Shown here piece by piece: positions 38,435-47,098 of a stretch of 64,000 bases of DNA. The notes beneath the pieces are model-generated. The model ran no database searches. It was not told the DNA's origin and saw nothing but the letters and a program-made list of their open reading frames with translations. The translations under genes were made by a program, and so were the position numbers. Source of the DNA: Viridibacterium curvum (lineage in GTDB: Bacteria > Pseudomonadota > Gammaproteobacteria > Burkholderiales > Rhodocyclaceae); contig NZ_BAABLD010000005.1 of NCBI RefSeq assembly GCF_039544165.1, positions 434,001-498,000 on the forward strand. The letters run 5' to 3'. Within the stretch, counting starts at the first letter, position 1. Every line of letters begins with the position of its first letter.

Positions 38435-38989
38435 TCAGGCAGCGTGCGCGAGCCGCGCCTTCAGCAGCGGGGTGACGCTGGCCAGCCAGGCGTCGATGCG
38501 AGCGTCCGTCTGCATGCCTTGTGTGCGCTGGTCGATGACCAGGCCGACGAAATGCTGTTCGATGACCGAGGCTGAATGCTGGAACGTGTAGCCATCGACA
38601 GGCCAGTAGCCGACGAGCTCGGCCCCCAGTGCCTGCAAGGCATCGTGCAGGCGTCGCAGTGAGCTGGCGAAGCGCTCGGCGTAACGCTCCTGGGCGCCAA
38701 GGCCAAACAGCGCGATGCGCTTGCCGCTGAGGTCAGCGGGGCCGAGCAGGGCCAGAAACTCCTCCCAGTTCGACTCCAGGCAACCCGCGCTGCGGCCGGG
38801 CATCTGACCCACCCCGTAGCTGGGCGTGCCAAGAATGAGCGCGTCGTATTGCAGGAAGTCGGCTGCGCTGGTGCGATTGACGTTGAGGGGCCTGGCTGCG
38901 AGGGCTTCACCCAGGCGCGCGTGGATCTTTTTTGCGACGAGGCGGGTTGTGCCGGTTTCTGTGCCGAAGAAGATGCCGATCTTGTCCAT
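38435..38989 (-). CDS. Flavodoxin
   Basis: 184 aa long-chain flavodoxin, a one-electron FMN carrier. The phosphate loop is FFGTETGTTRLVAKKI; the isoalloxazine-contacting loops are LGTPSYGVGQMPG and LGAQERYAERF. The long-chain insert (GYWPVDGYTFQHSASVIEQH) resembles FldA/NifF proteins. The start at 38989 (MDKIGIFFG) is fixed by the first beta-strand. It lies alone between pntA and the antiporter gene on the same strand; its redox partner is not in the window. Confidence 0.88.
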   Translation of the reverse strand: MDKIGIFFGTETGTTRLVAKKIHARLGEALAARPLNVNRTSAADFLQYDALILGTPSYGVGQMPGRSAGCLESNWEEFLALLGPADLSGKRIALFGLGAQERYAERFASSLRRLHDALQALGAELVGYWPVDGYTFQHSASVIEQHFVGLVIDQRTQGMQTDARIDAWLASVTPLLKARLAHAA

Positions 38990-39125
38990 GTGCGGTGTCC
39001 CATGTCGGGCTTGTCGCATGTGCGACAAGCAAACGCGATGGCAGTCCGGTTCGGACTGCCCCGGGCTCACTCAGGCAAAAAACGTGCTGTCTGCATGGTT
39101 GGGCGGCACGCACTCATGCGATGGA

Positions 39126-40844
39126 CTAGTGGTTGGTTTGCGGAGACGGGGTTTGCAGCTGGTCAAGCGCGTGGCGCGTCATGGACAGAGCCAGCTCGTG
39201 TTCCCCCATGAACACCGGCCCAAGGCGATCTTTCAGGAAGCCGGCTTCCTCTTCTTCGGAATGCACGCGGGTGACGGTTTCGATGTCCCGCTTGAGCATG
39301 CGCGCCGTATCGATCATCGAGCGTGCCGCAATCGCATCGGGGATGGCGATGATCAGCATGCGCGCCCGTGCAACGTGGGCCTGGATCAGCACAGCAGGGT
39401 CGGCTGCATCGCCTGCCACGGCGGGTACGCCACTCCGCCGCAATGACTCGACCAGCTCGCGGTTCTGCTCGGCGATGACGACAGGAACCCCTTTGCCGAG
39501 CAAGGATTCGCCGATGCGGCGACCGACCCGGCCATAGCCGACGATCAACACATGGTCGGTCAGGCGATGAGACTCCACGCTCATCGGTAGTTCGGCCAGA
39601 GGATCATCGGGGCGCTCGAAAGCACGTGCGAGGGTGGAGCGAGAGCGGATCCAGGTTTGCACCGGCTCGATGGCGGCAAACAGCAGCGGATTGAGCGCGA
39701 TAGAGATCAGCGCGCCAGCGAGGATGAGGTTCTGTCCTTCAAGCGGCAGAAGGTTCAGGGAGACGCCAAGGCCCGCCAGAATGAAGGAGAACTCGCCAAT
39801 CTGCGCCAGACTGGCGGAGACCGTCAGCGCCGTATTGAGCGGATAGCGGAAGGCCAGCACAAGCAGGAAGGCGGCGAGCGTCTTGCCCAGCATGATGATG
39901 GCGACGACCCCCAGTACGTGCAGCGGCTCCTTGATGAGCATGGCCGGATCGAAGAGCATGCCCACCGACACGAAGAACAGCACGGAGAAGGCGTCCTGCA
40001 GCGGCAATGACTCGGTCGCCGCACGATGACTCAGGGCTGACTTGCCAACCACCATGCCGGCAAGGAAGGCTCCCAGCGCGAACGACACACCGAATACGGC
40101 CGCAGCGGCATAGGCAATGCCCACTGCCACGGCAATGACGCACAGCGTAAAGAGCTCGCGCGACCCGGTGCGCGCCACTTGCCAGAGAATCCACGGTAAT
40201 ACACGCGCGCCAACGACAAACATCAGCAAGGCAAAGACCGCCACCTTGCCAAGCGTGAAGCCGAATGTGGTCAGCAAATCGATGCCACTTGGTGTGCCTG
40301 TCGTCGTATCACCTCCACCCAGCCAACCCGCAAGCGGCGGCAGCAGCACCAGGACGAGCACCATCACGAGGTCTTCAACCACCAGCCAGCCAACTGCAAT
40401 GCTGCCATTGATGGTGTCCAGCAAGCCACGCCCCTCCAGCGCGCGCAGCAGCACCACGGTACTCGCGACCGAGAGTGACAAGCCGAACACGATACCAGCG
40501 CCCAGACTCCAGCCCCAGAACCACGCCACGCCAGCCCCCATGGCAGTGGCAGCCACGATCTGCGCAATCGCACCGGGAAGAGCGATGCGGCGTACGGACA
40601 TCAGATCGTCAAGCGAAAAGTGCAGCCCTACACCGAACATCAGCAGCATCACGCCGATTTCAGCCAGTTGCCCGGAAAGATGAACGTCAGCCACGAAGCC
40701 CGGCGTTGCGGGCCCGATCATGATGCCAGCAACCAGATAGCCCACCAGCGCGGGCAAGCGCAGGCGCGTCGCCGCAAAGCCCAGCACCAATGCCAGTCCC
40801 AGTGCGGCAGCGACGGTCGTGATCAAGGGAACATCATGTGGCAC
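39126..40844 (-). CDS. CPA2 cation:proton antiporter with RCK domain (Kef/YbaL-like)
   Basis: 572 aa monovalent cation:proton antiporter. The N-terminal about 390 residues form 12 or so helices, with LVGYLVAGIMIGPATPGFV, the conserved FGVGLHFSLDDL and SVASTVVLLRALE. The C-terminal TrkA-N/RCK nucleotide-binding domain begins DHVLIVGYGRVGRRIGESLL and includes VAGDAADPAVLIQA. The layout fits the YbaL/KefB group that exports K+ or Na+ in exchange for protons. The 186 bases between this gene and the IS3 element hold nothing I can identify. Confidence 0.88.
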   Translation of the reverse strand: MPHDVPLITTVAAALGLALVLGFAATRLRLPALVGYLVAGIMIGPATPGFVADVHLSGQLAEIGVMLLMFGVGLHFSLDDLMSVRRIALPGAIAQIVAATAMGAGVAWFWGWSLGAGIVFGLSLSVASTVVLLRALEGRGLLDTINGSIAVGWLVVEDLVMVLVLVLLPPLAGWLGGGDTTTGTPSGIDLLTTFGFTLGKVAVFALLMFVVGARVLPWILWQVARTGSRELFTLCVIAVAVGIAYAAAAVFGVSFALGAFLAGMVVGKSALSHRAATESLPLQDAFSVLFFVSVGMLFDPAMLIKEPLHVLGVVAIIMLGKTLAAFLLVLAFRYPLNTALTVSASLAQIGEFSFILAGLGVSLNLLPLEGQNLILAGALISIALNPLLFAAIEPVQTWIRSRSTLARAFERPDDPLAELPMSVESHRLTDHVLIVGYGRVGRRIGESLLGKGVPVVIAEQNRELVESLRRSGVPAVAGDAADPAVLIQAHVARARMLIIAIPDAIAARSMIDTARMLKRDIETVTRVHSEEEEAGFLKDRLGPVFMGEHELALSMTRHALDQLQTPSPQTNH

Positions 40845-41030
40845 GCGGCTTCATCCTTCGTCTCTCTGCAGTTCCAGGGAATAACGCCCGAGGCTCGTAG
40901 CGCTGTCGCGTGGCTGCATTGTTGGCTCCGGCGATCAGGCGTGATCGTCTCATGCCCAGTGTCCGTGGACGTCACCCGAGCTCAGGCGAGATAAGGCATC
41001 TCAAGGATCTATTAGTTCCGGGCCGCCGCT

Positions 41031-42264
41031 TGAATCGCCCCGGGCTTTCTAGACAGCCCCGAGCCTCATGAAATACTGCTTTTCGTAGTCTAGCGGAGAC
41101 ATGCCATTTGCGTGGCTGTGTCGCCGCTTTGGGTTGTAAAACATCTCGATGTAATCGAACACATCACGCTGTGCATCTTCCCTTGTGGCGTAGATCTTCC
41201 GCTTGATCCGCTCGCGTTTTAGGTAGCTGAAAGAAACTCTCTGCCACAGCGTTGTCATGGCAGTTACCACGCCGACTCATGCTGCCCTTGAGCTTGTGCG
41301 CGCGCAGGAACGATTGCCAGTCCTCACTGCTGAACTGACTGCCTTGGTCTGAGTGGACCAGTACCTCGTGATCAGGCTTGCGCTTCCAGACGGCCATCAA
41401 CAAGGCGTTCAGTACCAGATCGGTCGTCATCAGCGCATTCATCGACCAGCCCACGACTTGTCGTGAGAACAGATCCAGCACGGCGGCCAGGAACAACCCG
41501 CCTTCGTGCGTACGAATGTAGGTGATGTCCGTCACCCACACCCTGTTTGGTGCAGCCACGTCAAACTCGCGCTGCAGGATGTTGGGGGAGACGTTGGCAG
41601 GGCGACCACCGTAACGACCGGGACGACGACCATAGCCGGTCAGCGACTTCAATCCAGCCTGACGCATCAGTCGAGCAACGCGATGCTTGCCGCAGGATTC
41701 ACCCATGTCGCGCAGGTCATGGTTGATCTTTCGATAGCCATACACCGCGCCACTTTCGAGCCAGCATTGCTTGATCAAGCCTTGGACGCGCTGGTCATCT
41801 TGCGATCGCGCAGAGTGGGGTTGTGCTTGCCAAGCGTAGTACCCGCTCGGATGCACTTGCTTCACCTTGCACATACGACGGATCGGCCAGAAGTGTTGAT
41901 GCGTTTCAATGAAGGCGTACCTCACCCGGACTGCTTGGCAAAGTACGCTGCGGCCATTTTTTAGGATGTCGCGCTCCTCGGTTACCCGCTTGAGGTCGGC
42001 ACGCAAGAGACGCAGTTCATCCTGCTGACTGCTCTGTTCTTGCTGCTCCTGCGGGCTCAGGCTGTAGCGCTTGACCCACGCGTAAAGGCTGTGGATGCTG
42101 ACATCCAGTCGTGCCGACACGTCCGCCACGCTGTGGCCACGATCCGTGATCTGCTTGACCGCTTCAATCTTGAACTCTTCCGTGTAACGCTTGTTGCTCA
42201 TAAACACCTCCATCTGCCTTTGATTTTAAGGCTTCAAGGTGTCTAGAAAACCCGGGGCGATTCA
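41031..42264 (-). mobile_element. IS3-family insertion sequence
   Basis: The 1,234-bp element is bounded by 25-base inverted repeats that differ at one position: TGAATCGCCCCGGGCTTTCT... at 41031-41055 and the complement of 42240-42264 (TGAATCGCCCCGGGTTTTCT...). It carries a minus-strand orfAB. Flanks (CGCT left, TGTT right) do not show a clear 3-4 base target duplication. It sits exactly between the core genome and the integron cassettes. Confidence 0.9.
41049..42201 (-). pseudogene. IS3-family transposase, fused orfAB with C-terminal frameshift
   Basis: OrfA part: MSNKRYTEEFKIEAVKQITD helix-turn-helix and leucine-zipper region. OrfB part: HTH_21-like segment then the DDE integrase core, with DITYIRT, HSDQGSQFSS and CHDNAVAESFF carrying D, D, E. 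Two oddities. First, the A-rich slippage site (CTAAAAAATGG) now puts orfA and orfB in one frame (ILKNGRSVLCQ), where such elements normally need -1 frameshifting. Second, about 40 codons before the end an indel near 41230 shifts the frame, so the true tail (LKRERIKRKIYATREDAQRD to FMRLGAV) is in another frame. Probably inactive. Confidence 0.85.
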
Positions 42265-42426
42265 TGTTCGCTTGCACGATTGAAACTGCGCCCGAGCGAT
42301 GAACGACCAACTGTTTCTCATGCGCGGACAAGCCATCCTTGTCGTGCCAGATCGTCCGTGACTCAAACTCATCCCGAACGTTCGAACCCTCAAACCCCGC
42401 GTGCGATTGCGCCAAAGAAAGTGCGG
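42265..42426 (-). repeat. Fragment of a repeated cassette, ended by N
   Basis: 162 bases closely matching parts of the cassettes at 48.9 kb and 61.7 kb (for example TTCGCTTGCACGATTGAAAC and CAAACCCCGCGTGCGATTGC). It is bounded by the IS3 end and by an undetermined base at 42427, so its linkage to the gene on the right is uncertain. Confidence 0.75.
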
Positions 42427-42427
42427 N

Positions 42428-42849
42428 GCCGCGCGTTCATTCGATAGCCCTCGAACCCATTCATCTACGACGGAGTTACCAGTAGGTTGGACCTTCTCGG
42501 TCACTGCCCCCAAGTAGTCTTGCATTTCCTCGGATTTGCCTTCTTCTAGGAACAGGCGGCGAATTGACCACCATCGATCAAATATCTCAGTAGACACGTG
42601 TTCCGAACCGAGCAATTGCCTGGCGGCTTTGTCGTCCGCCAGTGGTGCGTATTCCCGTAACCTTGCTACAAATAGGAGCTTGACCGCGAGTTCGGCTTCA
42701 TCCTCTCTCCAGTGCGACCGGTCCGCGTAGTCGCGACTTGTCAGAAGCGGGTCAAGAAGCACTTGCGCGAATTCACTTCCAGCACGGACTGGAAACTCGC
42801 GCAGCGCCTCTTCATTGGGCTCGATCAGGAAGAAAACGGTGTGCAGCAT
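42428..42849 (-). CDS. Cassette gene of unknown function, 3' end lost at N
   Basis: About 140 residues from ATG 42849, eight bases after the attC core. I do not recognise the family. The product starts MLHTVFFLIEPNEEALREFP and is acidic and helical, with DRWWSIRRLFLEEGKSEEMQ. The open frame appears to continue past the N into unrelated repeat sequence (RGLRVRTFGMSLSHGRSG), which is a joining artefact. It is the last (most distal) recognisable gene of the array. Confidence 0.6.
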
Positions 42850-42857
42850 GGGGAGCG

Positions 42858-42950
42858 GCCTAACGTGGAAGTAAGCGGACGCCGGAGCGCGAAGCGCGGA
42901 GGGAACCACAAGCGTAGCTTGTGGCGGTCCGCTTGACTGTAGGGTTAGGC
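42858..42950 (-). repeat. attC site 1 (type A, 93 bp)
   Basis: Ends GCCTAAC / GTTAGGC; arms CGTGGAAGTAAGCGGACGCC and CGGTCCGCTTGACTG; apical stem CACAAGCGTAGCTTGTG. Confidence 0.95.
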
Positions 42951-43059
42951 GATTTTTGCATCGTTGTATTGAACCGCAAATTCGAGATTGCGCGATATTT
43001 TTACTAAGGATGCTGAAGTTTAAGTTGCGTTGCCGTCGGTTAGCCCGCGGACTTTAAGC

Positions 43060-43587
43060 TTAGTAAGCAGGCTCTTGTTCGCTTGTCTCACTATGTTCGA
43101 TGGAGAGTACTCTGGTACTAACGACACGATGAACTCCCAGTGCACCTGTAGATATTTTAATTACAGCAATCTTGCCGACTGCGGCGGAATTGAAAACCGA
43201 GTCAGGCACCACTACTTCGGGAAAGCAACTTGGGCTGCTCTTTCTTGACAAGATCAATATCTTGTCTTTGCTGAATCTATGTGACGTTTGCCTTTTTCCC
43301 GCTATCGAACACTCAACATTCTTGGATGCTCCGCTGCTTGCCTCCGCGTTTATTGACGCTAAAACAAGCAATAGAAGAAAGGCTGACAGCGGAACAATTG
43401 TTCCCGGGCCTCGGATGTCTTTTTTAATTACATTAATAATTATTCCGACAAATATGGAAAACCATAAAAAATACACAGAAAAATTTTTAGTGGTTTCTTC
43501 TACGTTTGTAATCCATGACTTGTCAAAGAAACCAAAAAACACCAATGCGGTTGATAAGAACCCAAACACCAACAATTTTCTGTGCAA
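43060..43587 (-). CDS. Cassette-encoded membrane protein, unknown
   Basis: About 175 aa from a TTG start at 43587, chosen because AGGGG lies eight bases before it and no ATG precedes the first helix. Three hydrophobic segments are seen: LVFGFLSTALVFFGFF, VYFLWFSIFVGIIINVI and TIVPLSAFLLLLVLASI, then a soluble C-terminal region of about 85 residues with two Cys (VECSI, SPSCF). No family recognised. The 109-base tail before attC shares its first part with two other cassette tails. AT content is well above the core genome. Confidence 0.6.
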   Translation of the reverse strand: MHRKLLVFGFLSTALVFFGFFDKSWITNVEETTKNFSVYFLWFSIFVGIIINVIKKDIRGPGTIVPLSAFLLLLVLASINAEASSGASKNVECSIAGKRQTSHRFSKDKILILSRKSSPSCFPEVVVPDSVFNSAAVGKIAVIKISTGALGVHRVVSTRVLSIEHSETSEQEPAY

Positions 43588-43610
43588 GTCGAAGACCCCT
43601 GAATCAATGT

Positions 43611-43703
43611 GCCTAACGTGGAAGTAAGCGGACGCCGGAGCGCGAAGCGCGGAGGGAACCACAAGCGCAGCTTGTGGCGGTCCGCTTGACTGTAGGGTTA
43701 GGC
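43611..43703 (-). repeat. attC site 2 (type A, 93 bp)
   Basis: Ends GCCTAAC / GTTAGGC; same arms as site 1; apical stem CACAAGCGCAGCTTGTG. Confidence 0.95.
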
Positions 43704-43755
43704 GGATTTTTCATCTAGGCGCGTTTGCTTTAGAAGGCTTCATACACTGACGGCG

Positions 43756-44037
43756 CTAGTTTTTCGGTTTGTACTTCGGATTTGCTTGAAAACTTCCCGG
43801 CACTATTTTTCCTGAAGCATCTACTTTCCACGCCCCTGCGATCGCCTCAGGTGGGACAGCGTCTTTTGGTCCAAAATTTCCTTTGATCACGTACACCCAA
43901 CCATTTGGGGTTCTTTGCGCCTCGCGAATCATTTCAGGTGTGGGACTCATTTTTGAGAGGTCTTCGTCCATCGCGACGGCTACTCCAGAGACAAGTGATT
44001 GAACAAGCAAACACACAACGAGAAATCTGCTTCGCAT
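43756..44037 (-). CDS. Cassette-encoded small exported protein
   Basis: 93 aa. Residues 1-22 (MRSRFLVVCLLVQSLVSGVA then VA) form a clear Sec signal peptide. The mature part of about 70 residues (MDEDLSKMSPTPEMIREAQR, GWVYVIKGNFGPKDAVPPEA, ending KYKPKN) is Pro/Lys-rich and unlike any family I know. The ATG is eight bases from the attC core and lacks a clear ribosome site. Probably periplasmic. Confidence 0.7.
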   Translation of the reverse strand: MRSRFLVVCLLVQSLVSGVAVAMDEDLSKMSPTPEMIREAQRTPNGWVYVIKGNFGPKDAVPPEAIAGAWKVDASGKIVPGSFQANPKYKPKN

Positions 44038-44045
44038 GCCTAGAC

Positions 44046-44135
44046 GCCTAACGTAGAAGTGAGGGGCGGCCGGAGCGAAGCGTAGGGAACCAAAAGCGTA
44101 GCTTTTGGCCGTCCCTCTCGACTGCCGGGTTAGCC
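44046..44135 (-). repeat. attC site 3 (type D variant, 90 bp)
   Basis: Ends GCCTAAC / GTTAGCC; arms CGTAGAAGTGAGGGGCGGCC and GGCCGTCCCTCTCGACTG; apical stem CCAAAAGCGTAGCTTTTGG shows compensating changes against other sites. Confidence 0.93.
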
Positions 44136-44140
44136 CGCAT

Positions 44141-44713
44141 TTATTTCCACACCTCGCAAGACCACCAAACGGCCGATTGATTCGGAGCGTCCGGATTGTC
44201 GTGAGGCTCGAGTAATTTCGGTGCCGATGCCAGGTTCAGTTTTGGGATCTCACCGTATGTCGCATCGTACAGATAGGCAATCCCGGTCAAAAGCCCTGCA
44301 ACAGAGTTGAGGGCGTTTTCAAGGTTTGCTGCTGCAAAGTGCTTGTCACGCTCATGTTTAATTTTGTTGTATCCCTTTGACCACCAACCCGGCCCGGCGC
44401 TATCTGTCCACTCTTTCCACGGTTGAAACTCGAGCTTCATACTTGGCACGAGAATCGTGTATTCGAGAAAGCGAGGGTACTTGCTAGTAATGATAGGGTG
44501 GTATGCATTTATGGACTGTGGGTTTGCTCCCGGATTGATCGCTTTACACAATATCTTGGCAACGGAATCAAACTCCGCGGAAGCGGCAACTATGATCCTA
44601 GCGAACTCAACCGAATAAGTAGAAAAATTACTCTTCTCAAATTCGACATACCTTGAGCAGCGAAGTAGATCTTCCTCAATAGACAGAAAGTACTGCCAGT
44701 GTGGGAGGCTCAT
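44141..44713 (-). CDS. Cassette gene of unknown function, helical
   Basis: 190 aa soluble protein from ATG 44713, seven bases after the attC core. It appears mainly alpha-helical in its first half (FARIIVAASAEFDSVAKILC) and contains YNKIKHERDKHFAAANLENA followed by LNSVAGLLTGIAYLYDATYG. This KIKH-then-ANLENALN arrangement is seen in uncharacterised bacterial proteins and has some HEPN-like character, but no full Rx4-6H motif is evident. Function not assigned. Confidence 0.65.
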   Translation of the reverse strand: MSLPHWQYFLSIEEDLLRCSRYVEFEKSNFSTYSVEFARIIVAASAEFDSVAKILCKAINPGANPQSINAYHPIITSKYPRFLEYTILVPSMKLEFQPWKEWTDSAGPGWWSKGYNKIKHERDKHFAAANLENALNSVAGLLTGIAYLYDATYGEIPKLNLASAPKLLEPHDNPDAPNQSAVWWSCEVWK

Positions 44714-44720
44714 GTGTATT

Positions 44721-44819
44721 GGCTAACGTTTGACGTGAGGGGCGGCCGGAATGCCGCAGGCATGGAGGGCATTTGCAAGCGCAGCTTGCAAACCGTCCCT
44801 CTCGACGGAATTGTTAGGG
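44721..44819 (-). repeat. attC site 4 (type B, 99 bp)
   Basis: Ends GGCTAAC / GTTAGGG; arms CGTTTGACGTGAGGGGCGGC and CCGTCCCTCTCGACGGAATT; apical stem TTTGCAAGCGCAGCTTGCAAA. Confidence 0.94.
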
Positions 44820-44850
44820 GACGCAGCGATGAATGAAAGTTGCAAGGACT

Positions 44851-45468
44851 TCAAGATTTCTTCCGCGATGGTTTCTGCGGGAACCCGAGTTCTACGCGAA
44901 TCTGGTTTGTTAGTTGCCGAAGGGTCGGCGGACTCTTTGGTTGTTCATCGGATTCTGGAAAGGGCGCTGGCCGCCCACAAAGCATCTCGTGGACGTTGCA
45001 AAGCTGCGTTGTCAGAGCATGAAACTCCAGATGAAAAATTGCGAGATCGCGCAAGCAGATTGCTCCAGATGGCGGTTTTTCTCCATCAGCGTGCAGCAGT
45101 TCGCCATCTGCATGATGCAGAGGAACGATTGCCCATCGACGCCCAGCGGCATTGTTGATGTAGAGCCGATGCCATCCGTGAGCAATCTTATTCCGCTTGG
45201 CCGCCATTTGAGAGGTGCGATCTTTTGCAGATCGCCACTTTTGAAAGGCAGGAGACTTGCTGAATTTATGGGTTACCAAGTTGTCGCATACGTTCAGCTT
45301 GGAACGAAAGTTCTCAATCGAGTGATAGGTGATGGCGAATGCCGGTCTTTCTGGAATTGCTACACATTCCAGAACAATTCTAAGCAACTGCCCCTCGACG
45401 TAGCCCCACTGTGCGATGGCGTAGCCAAGTTCGTGCTTAAAGACGACGGTCTCTTCGGTCGCGTTCAT
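44851..45468 (-). CDS. Cassette-encoded HEPN-like protein
   Basis: 205 aa soluble protein. The segment DRTSQMAAKRNKIAHGWHRL carries RNKIAH, which fits the Rx4H signature (polar residue after R) of HEPN domains, a fold that includes many defence and toxin RNases. The N-terminal helices (ELGYAIAQWGYVEGQLLRIV) would supply the partner helix. The C-terminal third is Pro/Lys-rich. Related non-catalytic proteins also carry RNxxAHG, so RNase activity is a hypothesis. It is alone in its cassette, with no partner nucleotidyltransferase. Confidence 0.6.
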   Translation of the reverse strand: MNATEETVVFKHELGYAIAQWGYVEGQLLRIVLECVAIPERPAFAITYHSIENFRSKLNVCDNLVTHKFSKSPAFQKWRSAKDRTSQMAAKRNKIAHGWHRLYINNAAGRRWAIVPLHHADGELLHADGEKPPSGAICLRDLAIFHLEFHALTTQLCNVHEMLCGRPAPFPESDEQPKSPPTLRQLTNQIRVELGFPQKPSRKKS

Positions 45469-45484
45469 AAGCGCTGGGTTGTTT

Positions 45485-45580
45485 CCCTAACGTGGAAGTG
45501 AGGGGCAGCCGGAGCGCGTAGCGCGGAGGGAACCAACAAGCGCAGCTTGTTGGCTGTCCCGCTCGACTGTAGGGTTGGGC
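45485..45580 (-). repeat. attC site 5 (type D, 96 bp)
   Basis: Ends CCCTAAC / GTTGGGC; the left end complements the GTTAGGG core of site 4, as expected for a cassette. Apical stem CAACAAGCGCAGCTTGTTG. Confidence 0.94.
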
Positions 45581-45613
45581 GTCACTTTGCCGCGTGTTCT
45601 ACGATAGCTGGAT

Positions 45614-46507
45614 TTACTTTTCACCAAACGTTCCGGGGGAGGCTTTGATGAACGTGGACAACTCTCGGCACGTCTTTGGGTTCCACCGTTTGCCATTGAT
45701 GAACAGGTTGCAGGAGTGATTGGCGCGCTTTTCCGCAGAGCGCCCCTCGATGGAGGCAGGGAGAACGCTTGCGTAGATCCTTGCACGTTCGATACCGTGA
45801 AGGCGCTTAGCTGTATAACTCCCCTCCTCGACACCCACCGCGTCTACGACTGCCCGGTCAAGAAGGTTTTCCTTGTAGCCCGGGTTTCCGGTCTCAATTG
45901 TGGTATTTGCGCCGTGCTCAATGAACAACGTAATGAGTTCTGGCTCGTTGCATTCTTGAAGTACTGTACGTCCGCGCCAAAGCGCATTTACGTTGGCTTT
46001 CCGCGTGTCAAGGATCAAGGCAAACGCAGCCCGGCGAAATGCTCGTTGTTCGTCGGTATGTAAGATGGAGTAGTCACAAGAGAACAAAATGTTTTCTGGA
46101 ACCTTTAAGCTCAAGCCCATTGGCGATCCAAGTAGGAAGCGGACAACTTCCAGGTTGCCAGACCTAACTGCGGCTGGTAGTAACGGCCCTGGAGCACACA
46201 CTGCATCTTTTTCATGCGAACCTTCAAGCAAATTACGGGTTTGCTGCTGACGCCATTGTTGTCTTGCTGTATCTCCGCCAGGCGCCAAGAACAATAGTTT
46301 TTTGGTCCAGGCAAGGTTTTTCTCCTTGTAGTCCACCCACCTCGCTATTTCGTGTTCCACCTCCTGGGGGGGGCCGGATTTAATGGCCTTGCCAAGGGGG
46401 CCTCCGAGCGGGTCACCGCAGCCGCCGCTATCGCCAATGGCGTGCGCAAACGACATCGGTGACAGCGCCGCTACGACAGAAAGAATCAGTTTCAGTGTGT
46501 GAGTCAT
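45614..46507 (-). CDS. Cassette-encoded exported ankyrin-repeat protein
   Basis: 297 aa from ATG 46507. Signal peptide: MTHTLKLILSVVAALSPMSF then AHA, cleavage before IGDS. Degenerate ankyrin repeats: LLPAAVRSGNLEVVRFLLGS and TVLQECNEPELITLFIEHGA. Several Cys (SGGCGD, DAVCAPG, FSCDYS, QECNEP, HSCNLF, KTCREL) suggest disulfides in the periplasm. Ankyrin repeats bind protein partners; which one is unknown. The frame is open into attC, but the signal peptide fixes the start. Confidence 0.75.
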   Translation of the reverse strand: MTHTLKLILSVVAALSPMSFAHAIGDSGGCGDPLGGPLGKAIKSGPPQEVEHEIARWVDYKEKNLAWTKKLLFLAPGGDTARQQWRQQQTRNLLEGSHEKDAVCAPGPLLPAAVRSGNLEVVRFLLGSPMGLSLKVPENILFSCDYSILHTDEQRAFRRAAFALILDTRKANVNALWRGRTVLQECNEPELITLFIEHGANTTIETGNPGYKENLLDRAVVDAVGVEEGSYTAKRLHGIERARIYASVLPASIEGRSAEKRANHSCNLFINGKRWNPKTCRELSTFIKASPGTFGEK

Positions 46508-46528
46508 GAATCGTCCCTGCTGTGTGAC

Positions 46529-46621
46529 GCCCAACGTGGAAGTAAGCGGACGCCGGAGCGCGAAGCGCGGAGGGAACCGCAAGCGCAGCTTGTGGCGGTC
46601 CGCTTGACTGTAGGGTTAGGC
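46529..46621 (-). repeat. attC site 6 (type A, 93 bp)
   Basis: Ends GCCCAAC / GTTAGGC; the left end complements the GTTGGGC core of site 5. Apical stem has a G-T wobble (CGCAAG / CTTGTG). Confidence 0.95.
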
Positions 46622-47095
46622 ATCGCGCCAAACCTCGATTCGAAAGATCACTCCATTACTATGAAATAAGCGAACCTTCTTGCCGGCGTCTATTGGCCCA
46701 CCGAGAGATTTTGCGTTGTTAAAGCAGCCTCTTGATACATCAAAGTCGGAGTAAGAGAACTTATAGTCCCCCAGTCGAAAAGACTCTTCTTTGTGCCCAC
46801 CGGCGGGCATGGGGTCGAACTCTGAGATTTCACCCTCGGTAACAAGATAGTGGCCTATCTCTCGCCAGTTTGTGCATGTCGATTTTTGCGAAGCAACGTT
46901 TGAAATGCCTATGCTCCCCAAGATGAGCCATATGACTGTGAATAGTGACAGGAAGACTCTTTTGACGATGGATCGTCGCCCATCCAGAACGATAAGAAAT
47001 ACAAATGTGGCCCCGATGAGCCAGCCAAATACCCAAAGGTAAGGTGAAGCGGGAGCGCTGCTGTTGACCGCGCTGTCGTACATGACTTCGTACAT
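46616..47095 (-). CDS. Cassette-encoded membrane protein, unknown
   Basis: 159 aa from ATG 47095, only three bases after the attC core (a second ATG follows four codons later). Two membrane helices: LWVFGWLIGATFVFLIVL and VFLSLFTVIWLILGSIGI; then a soluble domain of about 90 residues with SYSDFDVSRGCFNNAKSLGG and KKVRLFHSNGVIFRIEVW. The TAA stop lies inside the next attC core. No family recognised, though the C-terminal part recalls DUF3592-like extracytoplasmic domains. Confidence 0.65.
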   Translation of the reverse strand: MYEVMYDSAVNSSAPASPYLWVFGWLIGATFVFLIVLDGRRSIVKRVFLSLFTVIWLILGSIGISNVASQKSTCTNWREIGHYLVTEGEISEFDPMPAGGHKEESFRLGDYKFSYSDFDVSRGCFNNAKSLGGPIDAGKKVRLFHSNGVIFRIEVWRDA

Positions 47096-47098
47096 AGG

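Noticed and set aside
38192..38475. Small plus-strand frame between pntA and the flavodoxin gene
   Set aside because: Overlaps the flavodoxin end, has no ribosome site and no protein-like composition; the gap shows nothing else.
44910..45501. Plus-strand frame of 195 codons (44914-45501) in a cassette
   Set aside because: It is antisense to the HEPN-like gene and has no start context; the minus-strand gene fits cassette orientation and has a recognisable motif.
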